NCBI RefSeq assembly: GCF_030582395.1
Contig: NZ_CP104381.1
Location: 992,001-1,056,000, forward strand
DNA length: 64,000 nt
Direction of reading: 5' to 3'
Source of the DNA: Ralstonia pickettii
GTDB lineage: Bacteria; Pseudomonadota; Gammaproteobacteria; Burkholderiales; Burkholderiaceae
The translations under genes and the position numbers were made by a program. Below the pieces are notes generated by a model that was not told the DNA's origin, ran no database searches, and saw only the letters and a program-made list of their open reading frames with translations. Within the stretch, counting starts at the first letter, position 1; the number at the start of each line of letters is the position of its first letter. This document shows positions 40,955 through 48,617 of the stretch, piece by piece.

Positions 40955-41335
40955 GAAAACTTTCAACCTCGCAGTGTGTGTGTTTTCAAGGAGCTGACGC
41001 CCCGTCCTGCTCCTTCTTTTTGTGCGCCGCGACGCCTTGGCCGCGCGGGACTCCCGCCCTTGAGAAAGGTTGGTGTGACACGAACGAATCGCGCTTGATG
41101 CTCGACTACGTGCGAGCACGAAAAGCGCTGGCCTGCGCGTTCTCGCTTGTGGCCAATGAGCGACGCATTTTTGCTTGCTAAACACAGTCAGCAATGACTA
41201 TACTGCGTGCCCTTGGAAATACGGTTCTTGCCAATGGGCGCTTGCGTTGGTGCGCTAAGTCCCCGCTGAACACCCTGCTGCTCGCTGCGATCATTTTTGC
41301 TTCGCATTGACACGCGAAAGCGCGGCGATGGCCGT
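40955..41335 (+). other. Mostly non-coding stretch with one operator
   Basis: Contains the motif copy at 41186-41204. A 38-codon ORF begins inside that motif (ATG 41193) but has no ribosome site, so I do not call it. Nothing else supported. Confidence 0.4.
41186..41204 (+). promoter_or_regulatory. Dyad-promoter with TATACT
   Basis: AGTCA-GCAA-TGACT overlapping TATACT (41199-41204). No rightward gene follows for about 630 bases, so the product may be a non-coding or antisense transcript against the HxlR gene. Confidence 0.65.
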
Positions 41336-41794
41336 CTAGTCGGTGCGCGAAACAGGGCGGATAGCCATGTCGCCGGGTGCCGTCAGGTTGCCGTCCTCGT
41401 CGACCAGTGCGGCGCGCACCTTCAGGCCGGTCACGGTGCTGCGCACTTCGGCAGGGCCGGTCCCGGTCTCGGTCAGGTGTGTATCGCCCCACTGCATGAG
41501 CCCAATCAGCACGGGCAGGAGATCCACAGCGGCGCGGGTGGGCCGGTATTCAAACCGCTCGCGGTCGCCAGGCTCCTGGTAGGGCACACGGCGCAGCAGG
41601 CCGGCGTTCACCAATGCCTTGAGGCGATCGGAGAGCACGGCCGTCGAGCAGTGCAGCCGCGCCTGGAATTCGTCGAAGCGGCGCACGCCCGAGAACACGT
41701 CGCGCAGGACGAGCAAGGTCCATTTCTCGCCCACCAGTTTCAGGGTGGCGGCAATGGAGCAGTTTTCGAGGTTGACGGGTGGCACTTGGGACAT
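41336..41794 (-). CDS. HxlR-family winged-helix regulator
   Basis: A 152-residue HxlR protein: ENCSIAATLKLVGEKWTLLVLRD with the conserved N-terminal Cys, RRFDEFQARL, and the wing LLRRVPYQEPGDRERFEYRPT. Typical of bacterial chromosomes; rare in phage core genomes, so likely recently acquired cargo. It faces left on its own promoter (TATCTT region near 41805). No regulated enzyme gene lies next to it. Confidence 0.88.
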   Translation of the reverse strand: MSQVPPVNLENCSIAATLKLVGEKWTLLVLRDVFSGVRRFDEFQARLHCSTAVLSDRLKALVNAGLLRRVPYQEPGDRERFEYRPTRAAVDLLPVLIGLMQWGDTHLTETGTGPAEVRSTVTGLKVRAALVDEDGNLTAPGDMAIRPVSRTD

Positions 41795-41837
41795 GGTTTC
41801 CCAAAGATAGCACCCTGACTTTCATTGATAAAGGCAC

Positions 41838-42026
41838 ATGAACAGAGCAGCACTCAGGGAACTGGCCACCGCCATCGTGCGGATGCAGCAGGACATGCGA
41901 AAGGGTGGCGGCATCAAGCCCAAGAAGCCCCGCACACCGATCCCGCCGGTCGTGCGCCAGCGTGACCGCAAGAACGACTTTCGCAGGAAGCCGAAGCACT
42001 CGAAAGACGGCTTTGGCGATCTGTAA
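41838..42026 (+). CDS. Small basic protein, 62 aa
   Basis: AAAGG ribosome site; N-terminal helix then a Lys/Arg/Pro-rich tail (RRKPKHSKDGFGDL). Divergent from HxlR. Probably nucleic-acid-binding by charge only. Confidence 0.5.
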   Translation: MNRAALRELATAIVRMQQDMRKGGGIKPKKPRTPIPPVVRQRDRKNDFRRKPKHSKDGFGDL

Positions 42027-42115
42027 GGGCACGTGCCGGCCTACCGCTATCGCCTGGGGCGGGTCAGCACAATACACATATCGAAACAACGCGCAGACAG
42101 CGCAGCGAGCCCAAG

Positions 42116-42322
42116 ATGATTACCGAACAGCGCAAGTCCGAACTGCAACAAAAGGGCTTCTCCGTCGAGGATATGGAGAAGGTCTGGGGTCCGGGTTGGT
42201 GGTCAGGGCAGTTTCGCTGGGTGCGCAAAGAGTGCGACGACTTCCAGGATGGCGACACCTCCGACAGCGAGGACGCGGCCTGGGTCGAAGCTGACCGCTA
42301 CGCAACGGAGCTTTGCCTGTGA
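42116..42322 (+). CDS. Hypothetical protein, 68 aa
   Basis: Leader shares ATCGAAACAAC with that of the 45785 gene. Protein has a small Trp-rich segment (VWGPGWWSGQFRW) and acidic C-terminus. GTGA overlap with the next start. Confidence 0.5.
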   Translation: MITEQRKSELQQKGFSVEDMEKVWGPGWWSGQFRWVRKECDDFQDGDTSDSEDAAWVEADRYATELCL

Positions 42323-42735
42323 GCACAACAACCCAACAAGCCAGCACTGTGGAAGTGCTGCATACCCTCCTGAAGGCCGCACGCGGTGTCCTTGAAAGCT
42401 GGGACAGTGGCGATCTGGCCAATGCTGTGACCCAGCTTGGCGTGAGCGTCGAGGAGGCTGATTCCCACCTCGACGCGCTGGGCGGCATGGAGTGGCACTT
42501 CCCCTACGACACGCCCATCGCGGCAGTCCTCGCCTCTGCGACGGCCAACGGTCTGCGCAAAGAAGCGCTGGAGCGGCTCGCCTTCGTCATGAGCACGCGC
42601 AGCGACAAGGACGGCGTGGTGGACGAGATCCTGACCGACTTCTACGAGTCCTTCGATATCAAGGTCAAACAGCGCTCACTTGACGGACTGTGGGGCTGGG
42701 CCCGTGAGGTCACGCCGACAGCCGCCACCAACTGA
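42319..42735 (+). CDS. Hypothetical protein, 138 aa
   Basis: GTG start in the overlap with the previous stop. Entirely helical prediction. Unknown. Confidence 0.55.
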   Translation: MSTTTQQASTVEVLHTLLKAARGVLESWDSGDLANAVTQLGVSVEEADSHLDALGGMEWHFPYDTPIAAVLASATANGLRKEALERLAFVMSTRSDKDGVVDEILTDFYESFDIKVKQRSLDGLWGWAREVTPTAATN

Positions 42736-42759
42736 ATTCCAACCACCAGGAGAACACCC

Positions 42760-43101
42760 ATGCAGACCCAACACGTCGCCGACTTCATCGACAACCTGAA
42801 CGCCCTTCAAGCCAACGTGCGTGAACTGCGCCGCATGGCCCAGGCCACCGGAGCGCTCGGGCTGACCGGCATGTCCGACAAGATCGGCAGCATCTGCGCG
42901 TCCATCGAGGCCGTCGAAGGCAGCATGCGCTCCCACGCCGCGAAGCAAGCCGCCGACGCACTGCCGGCCATCATCGACACGCTGTCGGCTGCCACCGTGA
43001 TGGCCGCACAGCAACCGGTGCAGCAACAGCAGGGCGGCCTGCCGGATATCGCAGTGATGGCCGTCTTCACCGATTTGGGGGCGCACGCAAGTCAGCACTG
43101 A
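42760..43101 (+). CDS. Hypothetical helical protein, 113 aa
   Basis: CAGGAG ribosome site. Helical with Ala-rich repeats and a Gln run. Its last codons overlap a motif copy (43090-43103), so that dyad is partly coding. Confidence 0.55.
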   Translation: MQTQHVADFIDNLNALQANVRELRRMAQATGALGLTGMSDKIGSICASIEAVEGSMRSHAAKQAADALPAIIDTLSAATVMAAQQPVQQQQGGLPDIAVMAVFTDLGAHASQH

Positions 43102-43108
43102 CTATAAT
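43090..43108 (+). promoter_or_regulatory. Dyad-promoter overlapping a gene end
   Basis: AGTCA-GCAC-TGACT into a perfect TATAAT (43103-43108). A terminator begins only 37 bases later, so the transcript would be about 55 nt. Confidence 0.75.
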
Positions 43109-43144
43109 CAGGGCGTAAAGCTGATTGTCTCCAATCCTCCAAAC

Positions 43145-43172
43145 GCCAGGGCACCCTCCCTGGCTTTTTTTT
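43145..43172 (+). terminator. Rho-independent terminator
   Basis: GCCAGGG-CACCCT-CCCTGGC then eight T. Confidence 0.92.
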
Positions 43173-43186
43173 GCCTGTTGCGAAAA

Positions 43187-43236
43187 TGTATCTACGATGT
43201 AGACACGCCTGCCGCGTGTGTCTACACTGTATCTAC
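43187..43236 (+). promoter_or_regulatory. mazEF operator region
   Basis: Four related half-sites: TGTATCTAC, TGTAGACAC, GTGTCTAC and TGTATCTAC, forming inverted repeats ahead of mazE. Typical autoregulatory layout for MazE/MazEF. Confidence 0.6.
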
Positions 43237-43355
43237 CGCTCCTTGATGATTGAATAAGGTATTGATTAATAAATGGACGTGCGTCTGGCGTGCCTGACGC
43301 GCACCTTTCACGCCGACGTTTTGGCGGCGCGATAGGGGAGATTAGGAGAAAGGTA

Positions 43356-43607
43356 ATGATCGACTTGACCGTGAAGCGGTGGGGCAACAGCCTCGCCCTT
43401 CGAATCCCAACCGCGCTGGCGGACGCGGCACACATTGCGGAGGAATCCGTGCTGAGTGCCGACATCCGAGACGGCCTGCTGATCCTGGAAAGGAAGCCCA
43501 CGTTTTCTCTCGCAGGATTGGTAGCCGAACTGGAAGCTGGAGCCAAGCTGGAGCCCCTGGTCGATTGGGGCAAGCCGGTAGGTTCCGAATTTGGCTCGGA
43601 TGATTGA
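43356..43607 (+). CDS. mazE: MazE/AbrB-type antitoxin
   Basis: An 83-residue protein with the SpoVT/AbrB swapped-hairpin motif at its start (IDLTVKRWGNSLALRIPTALA) and a toxin-binding C-terminal tail. ATG 43356 follows AGGAGAAAGG. Partner of mazF, 25 bases downstream. Confidence 0.88.
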   Translation: MIDLTVKRWGNSLALRIPTALADAAHIAEESVLSADIRDGLLILERKPTFSLAGLVAELEAGAKLEPLVDWGKPVGSEFGSDD

Positions 43608-43632
43608 CCGCCGGCTTTTTGTCCGGTGAATA

Positions 43633-43995
43633 ATGCAAACAACACAGCGATATCCGAAGGAAGGGGAAGTGTGGTGGATTCCTCTGGACCCAACGCTTGG
43701 CCATGAGCAGAACGGGCGCCGCCCGGTGGTCGTGGTCTCGCCAGGGGCGTTCAACCGAGTTTCAGGGCGCATCATCGCCGTGCCCTGCACCACGAAAGCG
43801 GCGCCGGCAGGCAGCGCACGAGCACAGCTCCAAGTGCCCATTGCGAACATGCCCCAACCGACGTTTGCACTGCCCGACCAAGTGCGGGCATTGGACTGGG
43901 TAGCACGCAACGCAGAGTTCAAAAATCAGGGCGCAACGATGGCAGAACTAGAGGCCATTCGAGAGCGCTTGAAGGCCCTGCAAGGCATCACCTGA
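43633..43995 (+). CDS. mazF: MazF/PemK endoribonuclease toxin
   Basis: A 120-residue toxin: EGEVWWIPLDPTLGHEQNGRRPVVVVSPGAFN, IIAVPCTTK (conserved Thr) and QVRALDWVARN, all standard. Cuts mRNA when MazE is degraded. On a phage it suggests plasmid-like maintenance or abortive exclusion of rival phages. Confidence 0.92.
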   Translation: MQTTQRYPKEGEVWWIPLDPTLGHEQNGRRPVVVVSPGAFNRVSGRIIAVPCTTKAAPAGSARAQLQVPIANMPQPTFALPDQVRALDWVARNAEFKNQGATMAELEAIRERLKALQGIT

Positions 43996-44014
43996 CCCAG
44001 CAAAATCGACCGCT

Positions 44015-44038
44015 AAAGCGCCTGAAAAGGCGCTTTTT
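44015..44038 (+). terminator. Rho-independent terminator of mazEF
   Basis: AAAGCGCC-TGAAAA-GGCGCTTTTT. Confidence 0.88.
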
Positions 44039-44281
44039 CTTTGGCTGCTACCTTATCACGGCCTAAGCCATTGATTCTAAAGAGAAAAGTGCCTTGGCCG
44101 AGCCTTGCGGCACTCTTATAGAACCCTGCTGCAACTCGCACCCCGAGGGCGTGAAAAGCAACAGCGCGCAGAGTGACCGCAGAGACGCACGCAGCGACCC
44201 ACGAGAACGCGCGCTGCTGCGTTCCAATCGGTCGGTTGACCGTCTGACACGTCTAAAGCGCTGAAGCGATTACAGCGCGTT
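44039..44281. other. Intergenic dyads between mazF and DUF4145 gene
   Basis: CAGCGCGC (44162-44169) and GCGCGCTG (44209-44216) form a dyad; AGTGCC/GGCACT flanks another near 44087-44113, followed by CTTATAG. No gene seen. Confidence 0.35.
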
Positions 44282-44938
44282 TTATCGAATCTGTTTTAGA
44301 GACTGCGCGGCCTTCTCACGCAACCTCTCGGCCTCGAAGTCGGCAAGGTCAGGCTTGGCCGGCTCCGCCTTCCCCACCAGACGACCACGCGCCACACGGG
44401 CAGGCAACTCGAACCACAGTTCAGCAATCGCCTCGGCGAACTTCAGGCAGCGCTGGGCTTCCTCCTTGGTCGGCTCTTCCGCCGTCTCATCAGCGTGACG
44501 CTCAAAGTTGGAGCTGTCACGAATCTCGTGCGCCCAGGCTTTCATGTCGTCGGTAATCATGTGCTGCTCGGCAGCCTGCTCGATCCGCGTGAACAACGAA
44601 CCGTCCTTCAGCCCCTTGGCCTTGAGCATGAAGTCGACCGCAGCCGCTGAAGAGACAATGCTCGGAGAAGGATTGGCCAACGTGTCACGAGCATCCTTCA
44701 GCCGCGCACGCGCACGCGCAGGAATGTCCGAAGAGTAAGTGGACCGCAGCTCAGGCCAGACAGCGACGATGTTCAGCCACCGGTCGGTCAGGATCGTCGT
44801 CGGCAACTTGCAGGACTTGCACTCAAGCACGTAGACCAGCCGATCGTCGGCAGGCCCGTTCTCGTTCTTGTAGACCACAGTCATGTGAGGCACAGCAATC
44901 CGGCAATGAGGACAACGCTCGAGGTCAAAGGCGGCCAT
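44282..44938 (-). CDS. DUF4145-domain protein, 218 aa
   Basis: N-terminal zinc knuckles (CPHCR at 9-13; CKSCK about 43-47) and a C-terminal DUF4145 helical domain: MKAWAHEIRDSSNFERHADE, then a helix through FAEAIAELWFELPARV. DUF4145 proteins often accompany restriction or nuclease genes; alone, this may be a defence or counter-defence factor. ATG 44938 is chosen as upstream in-frame sequence is Pro/Leu low complexity. Confidence 0.75.
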   Translation of the reverse strand: MAAFDLERCPHCRIAVPHMTVVYKNENGPADDRLVYVLECKSCKLPTTILTDRWLNIVAVWPELRSTYSSDIPARARARLKDARDTLANPSPSIVSSAAAVDFMLKAKGLKDGSLFTRIEQAAEQHMITDDMKAWAHEIRDSSNFERHADETAEEPTKEEAQRCLKFAEAIAELWFELPARVARGRLVGKAEPAKPDLADFEAERLREKAAQSLKQIR

Positions 44939-45168
44939 AACGATTGGAAGGGATGAACAGAAACGACGTGAAGGATACGACAGCAGACAGGCCGGTGTGC
45001 GTAGGAATAGAAGACAGAGGGGAACGCGCGGAAGGCGTAGAGGTGGTTGGGGAGTGTGTGGGGAGGGAGGTGACTGGTGTGGGAACGACTGGTGGGGCGG
45101 GAAAGTAATACGCTGACGAAAAGCCAACGCGCGCCAGGAAACCTTACACATTGCCGATTGACAACAAC

Positions 45169-45187
45169 AGTCACCACTGACTATAGT
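45169..45187 (+). promoter_or_regulatory. Dyad-promoter facing a non-coding region
   Basis: AGTCA-CCAC-TGACT overlapping TATAGT (45182-45187). The first credible rightward gene is 600 bases away. Confidence 0.65.
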
Positions 45188-45784
45188 TGCGCTCAAATGG
45201 TTGCCTGCAAGCAGTAAGACGTTTTCGGCGCTTGAGTGCAGGGAGTCGCTTCTTTTCCTGGGGGCTTGTTCTTGCCTGTCGGGTTGTCATACGCGGAGAT
45301 GCCTCCGGTGTGGCCCTACGGTGGAATGGCTTCCCTACCTCTCACTACCAGGCTGCAAAAGGCTGTGGGGGGTAGGGGGGCTTATTCTTCCACTAGGGTT
45401 CCTCATCGGAGGGCAGTCAAAAACAAAACCCCTTTGTGTCTGTTCATTGTAGAGACCAAGGACCAATGCTCGCGGCGTGCGGCATACGGGTGCGAAGCCA
45501 GACAGGCGAGTCCAGCCAGAGCCCAAGGCCGCTGCCCTATAAGAGCATGGCCGAGCCCTATAAGAACCCAAGGCCGTCCCTATAAGCATGCCCTATAAGT
45601 TCGCAGGCCGCGTGGCCTTCTTCCTAGGAGAAAAACAGCTTCCCACCCTCACTCCTGGTCCCGTTTGTGAAGCTGAGTGCTTCCCTACAAACGAGCGGGA
45701 GGACACATGCCGGTTCCCACCACAACGCCTGGTATGGCTTGTGAAACTGCGTCTATCGAAACAACACGACGCGGGAGCAAGCAA
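45188..45784 (+). other. Long region without a supported gene
   Basis: Overlapping ORFs here have low-complexity, shifting frames and no ribosome sites. It contains the CTATAAG repeat cluster (45537-45599). An untranslated RNA driven from 45169 is possible. Confidence 0.4.
45537..45599. repeat. Four CTATAAG copies in 63 bases
   Basis: CTATAAG at 45537, 45558, 45580 and 45593, each preceded by CC. The same heptamer or its complement occurs in other accessory intergenic gaps (29063, 44115, 48210, 48598, 50141). Confidence 0.5.
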
Positions 45785-45910
45785 ATGGATCGGTTCGGTA
45801 TTACGCACGAGGGCTGCAACGTTCTTTACAAGGGTCGCGTGATCGAGACGTGCATGAGCGAGGTTGAAGCCATCATGCGACGCGACGAGATCATCAACGT
45901 CTACATGTGA
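45785..45910 (+). CDS. Hypothetical protein, 41 aa
   Basis: ATG 45785 has GGGAG nine bases upstream, in a leader resembling that of 42116; an upstream in-frame ATG (45707) also has GGAGG and would add 26 residues. Sequence MDRFGITHEGCNVLYKGRV looks like a small beta-rich phage protein. Confidence 0.5.
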   Translation: MDRFGITHEGCNVLYKGRVIETCMSEVEAIMRRDEIINVYM

Positions 45911-45920
45911 GGAGCCGGTG

Positions 45921-46064
45921 ATGAGCGTGCAGACCGTTCAGATGTATCGCAACAAACTGCGTCGCATGGGGCAATGGGCCGGCGTGCGACACCTGCGCAA
46001 TCAAGGCGTCGCCTTCGAGGACGCTTACTTCATCTTGTTTGACCGGGCGCCGCGCCTGGTGTGA
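45921..46064 (+). CDS. Hypothetical protein, 47 aa
   Basis: AGGAGCCGGTG precedes the ATG. Basic helical peptide (YRNKLRRMGQWAGVRHLRN). Part of a chain of very small genes. Confidence 0.5.
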   Translation: MSVQTVQMYRNKLRRMGQWAGVRHLRNQGVAFEDAYFILFDRAPRLV

Positions 46065-46075
46065 GGAGAGCCGCA

Positions 46076-46249
46076 ATGGCAATGGAACAACTGATCGAGC
46101 GCATGAAAGCGCATGGCTTCCGCGAGGAGGGCGACCTGATTCGGCACGACGGGCCGCTGGTGCCGGACTATCCGTCCTGGACCGCCGCCATCCTGGGCTG
46201 CATCGACGTGGCAGCCGAAGACATTCTGCCGCTGGAAGAGGAGAACTGA
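46076..46249 (+). CDS. Hypothetical protein, 57 aa
   Basis: GAGGAGAG ribosome site. Short helix-beta protein (LIERMKAHGFREEGDLIRHD), acidic end. Unknown. Confidence 0.5.
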   Translation: MAMEQLIERMKAHGFREEGDLIRHDGPLVPDYPSWTAAILGCIDVAAEDILPLEEEN

Positions 46250-46250
46250 C

Positions 46251-46418
46251 ATGGAAATGACTATCACGCTGCTGGCCTACCTGCTCGCCGGCTGTGCCAT
46301 CGCTGCGGTGGCCTGGGGCATCGCCAAGACGGTGGACGGCGCGCTGTGGGTGCAGGACAAGCTGACGCGGATGTGGCTGCGCCGCATGCCGGCCCGTCTG
46401 CGTGCCTTGAATAGGTAG
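46251..46418 (+). CDS. Small membrane protein, 55 aa
   Basis: Begins two bases after the previous stop. One hydrophobic helix (ITLLAYLLAGCAIAAVAWG) and a strongly basic C-terminus (WLRRMPARLRALNR), so a C-in topology is likely. Its stop overlaps a motif copy. Confidence 0.5.
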   Translation: MEMTITLLAYLLAGCAIAAVAWGIAKTVDGALWVQDKLTRMWLRRMPARLRALNR

Positions 46419-46430
46419 TCAATGCTGACT
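46417..46430 (+). promoter_or_regulatory. Motif copy overlapping a gene end
   Basis: AGTCA-ATGC-TGACT, then CTCTAAG. No gene follows for about 310 bases. Confidence 0.6.
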
Positions 46431-46695
46431 CTAAGCGGCCACACCAGGCCGCCTGGGTCTACCAGCACGCGGCCACGGCCATGCGCAGGCCAGGCCAAGG
46501 AGATGCCCACCCAGAGCCCAACGCGCGGGTGCGAATCACACCACGGAGCTGCCTCGGGCTCGCCAAGGGCGAGTGCCACGGGTGGACCTTTCTAGCGCAG
46601 CACGCAGGGACAGATAGCGCCCCTGCACACGTTCCAACCACGTTCCCATGATGCCGCTGACGCACTCCAACGCGGGTTGCGCATACTGCACATGT
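46431..46695 (+). other. Non-coding region bounded by two motif copies
   Basis: GC-rich with several stems (for example CTCGCC-AA-GGGCGAG). No supported gene. Both ends carry the same rightward operator. Confidence 0.35.
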
Positions 46696-46709
46696 AGTCA
46701 GCACTGACT
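46696..46709 (+). promoter_or_regulatory. Dyad site for the 46742 gene
   Basis: AGTCA-GCAC-TGACT; -10 weak (TGATTT). Confidence 0.65.
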
Positions 46710-46741
46710 GATTTTCTAACAACGACATTGAGAGGACAGCA

Positions 46742-46987
46742 ATGCACCGATTCCCCAAAGCCAAAGCCATCGAACCGACCATCGAGCGCGCAGCCTACGA
46801 CGCTGACGACGCACCGGACCTGCAAGACGATCAGGAGCGTGAGCCGCTGCCCAATCGCATGTATCAGGGCATGAGTGACCGCACGCTGGCCGCTTACCTG
46901 GAAGACATGCAGGAGCGTGCGGAGATCGAGCAACTGCGCCGCACGATTCGCACCAATGGCAAGCTGACCGCCACCGACCTCTACTGA
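46742..46987 (+). CDS. Hypothetical acidic protein, 81 aa
   Basis: GAGAGGAC ribosome site; disordered acidic start then a helix (RTLAAYLEDMQERAEIEQLR). Monocistronic. Unknown. Confidence 0.55.
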   Translation: MHRFPKAKAIEPTIERAAYDADDAPDLQDDQEREPLPNRMYQGMSDRTLAAYLEDMQERAEIEQLRRTIRTNGKLTATDLY

Positions 46988-47372
46988 GCGCGGGCCTGGT
47001 ATGTCTGTCGCCTGTTTGCTGCGCCTTGAGTGCGCGCAGCAAGGCAGTGCAGGGCTGCCATGCGTGTGGCGGGCGCCTTGGAGACGCGCCTTGGGCTCGC
47101 CAGCGTGCTGCCGGTGTGCAGTGCCTGGGTCAGCGCATACGGCGGGCAAGCTGATTGGAGCGTCCGAGGGATACGGCGGGCAAGCCAGATTGGGGAAAGT
47201 CAGGCGGTTGCCTGCCCGTCTCCTTGGCCAGACGTAGGGGGATGCCTGCGTGCCGCCTGTGTGCGCCTGCCTGCACGCGAGTAGCACACCCCACCCCTCC
47301 CTACAAGCGAAACGCCATGATCCTCGCCGATACAACGCTGTTGCTTAAAAAACATTTTGCTTAAAAAAGCGC
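46988..47372 (+). other. Non-coding region with direct repeats
   Basis: No supported gene; ORFs here are low complexity and lack ribosome sites. Holds the repeat at 47137-47193 and an A-rich duplication (TTGCTTAAAAAA twice, 47341-47369) just before a sigma-70 promoter. Confidence 0.4.
47137..47193 (+). repeat. Direct repeat ATACGGCGGGCAAGC...GATTGG
   Basis: Two copies of about 22 bases, starting at 47137 and 47171 (34-base period). Too few for a CRISPR. Possible iteron-like or recombination remnant. Confidence 0.5.
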
Positions 47373-47400
47373 TTGCATGTCCCGATGGTGTCTGTAGAAT
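47373..47400 (+). promoter_or_regulatory. Host sigma-70-type promoter
   Basis: TTGCAT, 16-base spacer, TAGAAT, preceded by an A-rich UP-like duplication. No dyad motif. One of the few host-style promoters in the window. Confidence 0.7.
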
Positions 47401-47456
47401 TGTCTCTGTTGCGAGTGCAACAACACACAAACAAACACACACGAAAGGTAAACATC

Positions 47457-48059
47457 ATGACGAACGCAAAGCGCGCAGTTAAGGCAGAAACGATTCAAGC
47501 AAACATTGTGAAGGCCCTGCAATCGCGCATTGACGCAGCGCCGAACGCTAACCAAGCCGACAACCTGACCGCAGAACGCAAGTTCTTTGAAGGGTCTAGC
47601 GCGCTTGCAATGATCGAAAAATGCAAAGCACTAGAGATTGACTTTCAAGCGCTCGCACGCAAGTTTGAGATTGCAGACAAGTCGAATGCTGATTTTGTCG
47701 CAGTCTATGCGCTGCAAAAGATTCGCAAAGCGCTGTTCGCACTTGCGCTGAACTCGCGTGCGTCTTTCGACAAATACAGCAATTCGATTATTCAAAACCT
47801 TTGCGAATTGCAAGACTTGAATACAAAGCACACGCGCATGTCCATCTGCAACGCAATCGAATTTGATGAACTTGAGCAAGTGCGCGCGATCAAGCGTTAT
47901 CACAATTGCAGCGAATCGACTGCAAGCACGCAATCTAGCAGCACGCGCATGATGCTTAACTATCTGAATATCTGCGCTGTTGCGAAGGGTCGCAAAAACG
48001 ACGTTATGAGCTTTGCTGACACGCTCGCAGCAAAGCAAGTGCAAGCAATGTTTGCATAA
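47457..48059 (+). CDS. Hypothetical protein of atypical composition, 200 aa
   Basis: Start after AAAGGTAAAC. Codon choice is clearly more A/T-rich than in the neighbours (many GCA, AAA, ATT, AAT). Helical protein with several Cys and a Ser/Thr-rich stretch (SESTASTQSSSTRMM). It has its own strong host-type promoter and is followed by a motif dyad. Likely recently acquired and expressed constitutively; no family recognised. Confidence 0.65.
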   Translation: MTNAKRAVKAETIQANIVKALQSRIDAAPNANQADNLTAERKFFEGSSALAMIEKCKALEIDFQALARKFEIADKSNADFVAVYALQKIRKALFALALNSRASFDKYSNSIIQNLCELQDLNTKHTRMSICNAIEFDELEQVRAIKRYHNCSESTASTQSSSTRMMLNYLNICAVAKGRKNDVMSFADTLAAKQVQAMFA

Positions 48060-48066
48060 TCGCAAC

Positions 48067-48108
48067 AGTCAACGCTGACTGTTGACAAGCGCGACAGTCA
48101 GCGATTGA
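48067..48108 (+). promoter_or_regulatory. Dyad plus degenerate second site
   Basis: AGTCA-ACGC-TGACT (48067-48080, arms extend to AACAGTCA/TGACTGTT) followed by AGTCA-GCGA-TTGAA (48095-48108). Confidence 0.6.
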
Positions 48109-48345
48109 ACAGGGGTTCAGCGACCGGTCAGACCGAGACCGATGTCCTAGAACTCCTGCGCGCCCGCCTATACCCAGCCTTCCTCGTTCCGGTCCCCGAA
48201 ATGCGCTTCCTTATAGAGCCAGGGGCGGGAAAAGTGACCTTCCTTATACAGGGCGTCTTACCTGCGCCACAGCCGGCATGTGACAGGTTGCCTACGCCAG
48301 TGCCGACGCCTACAGTCGGCAGCCCACAGATCAGGAGGGGAAGTG

Positions 48346-48543
48346 ATGGCAGTCGAAATAACCAAGAGCCAGCTCGAGATGCTGGCCATCGCCGTGTTCA
48401 GCGAGCGCAATCGCATCGAAGCGAAACTGGGCACCGACCGTGCAATCGTCGACAGCGAATGGCTGGAGCTGGACGAGATTCGAGGGATTTTGCACTCCGC
48501 CATCGAGGAAGGAGGCAAGCGATACGAGATTCGAAAAAAGTAG
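48346..48543 (+). CDS. Hypothetical helical protein, 65 aa
   Basis: Excellent AGGAGGGGAAG ribosome site selects this start. Two helices (LEMLAIAVFSERNRIEAKLG; ELDEIRGILHSAIEEG). Unknown. Confidence 0.6.
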   Translation: MAVEITKSQLEMLAIAVFSERNRIEAKLGTDRAIVDSEWLELDEIRGILHSAIEEGGKRYEIRKK

Positions 48544-48617
48544 GGTATGTCCGATAGCCCAATCCTTATACAATCCCCGCGCCGGCCGCTGCGCGGCCTA
48601 TAAGAACGGGGAACAAT

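Noticed and set aside
41193..41309. 38-codon ORF starting inside a motif copy
   Set aside because: No ribosome site, and its ATG is part of the operator dyad; kept only as a remark.
45187..45600. Overlapping ORFs of 60-120 codons
   Set aside because: Three frames are open by composition; none has a ribosome site or protein-like sequence.
47137..47193. Possible CRISPR repeat-spacer unit
   Set aside because: Only two imperfect copies with a 12-base gap; no array and no cas genes.
48105..48557. 150-codon ORF
   Set aside because: Covers a region with a better-supported small gene at 48346 in another frame; sequence is low complexity and lacks a start signal.
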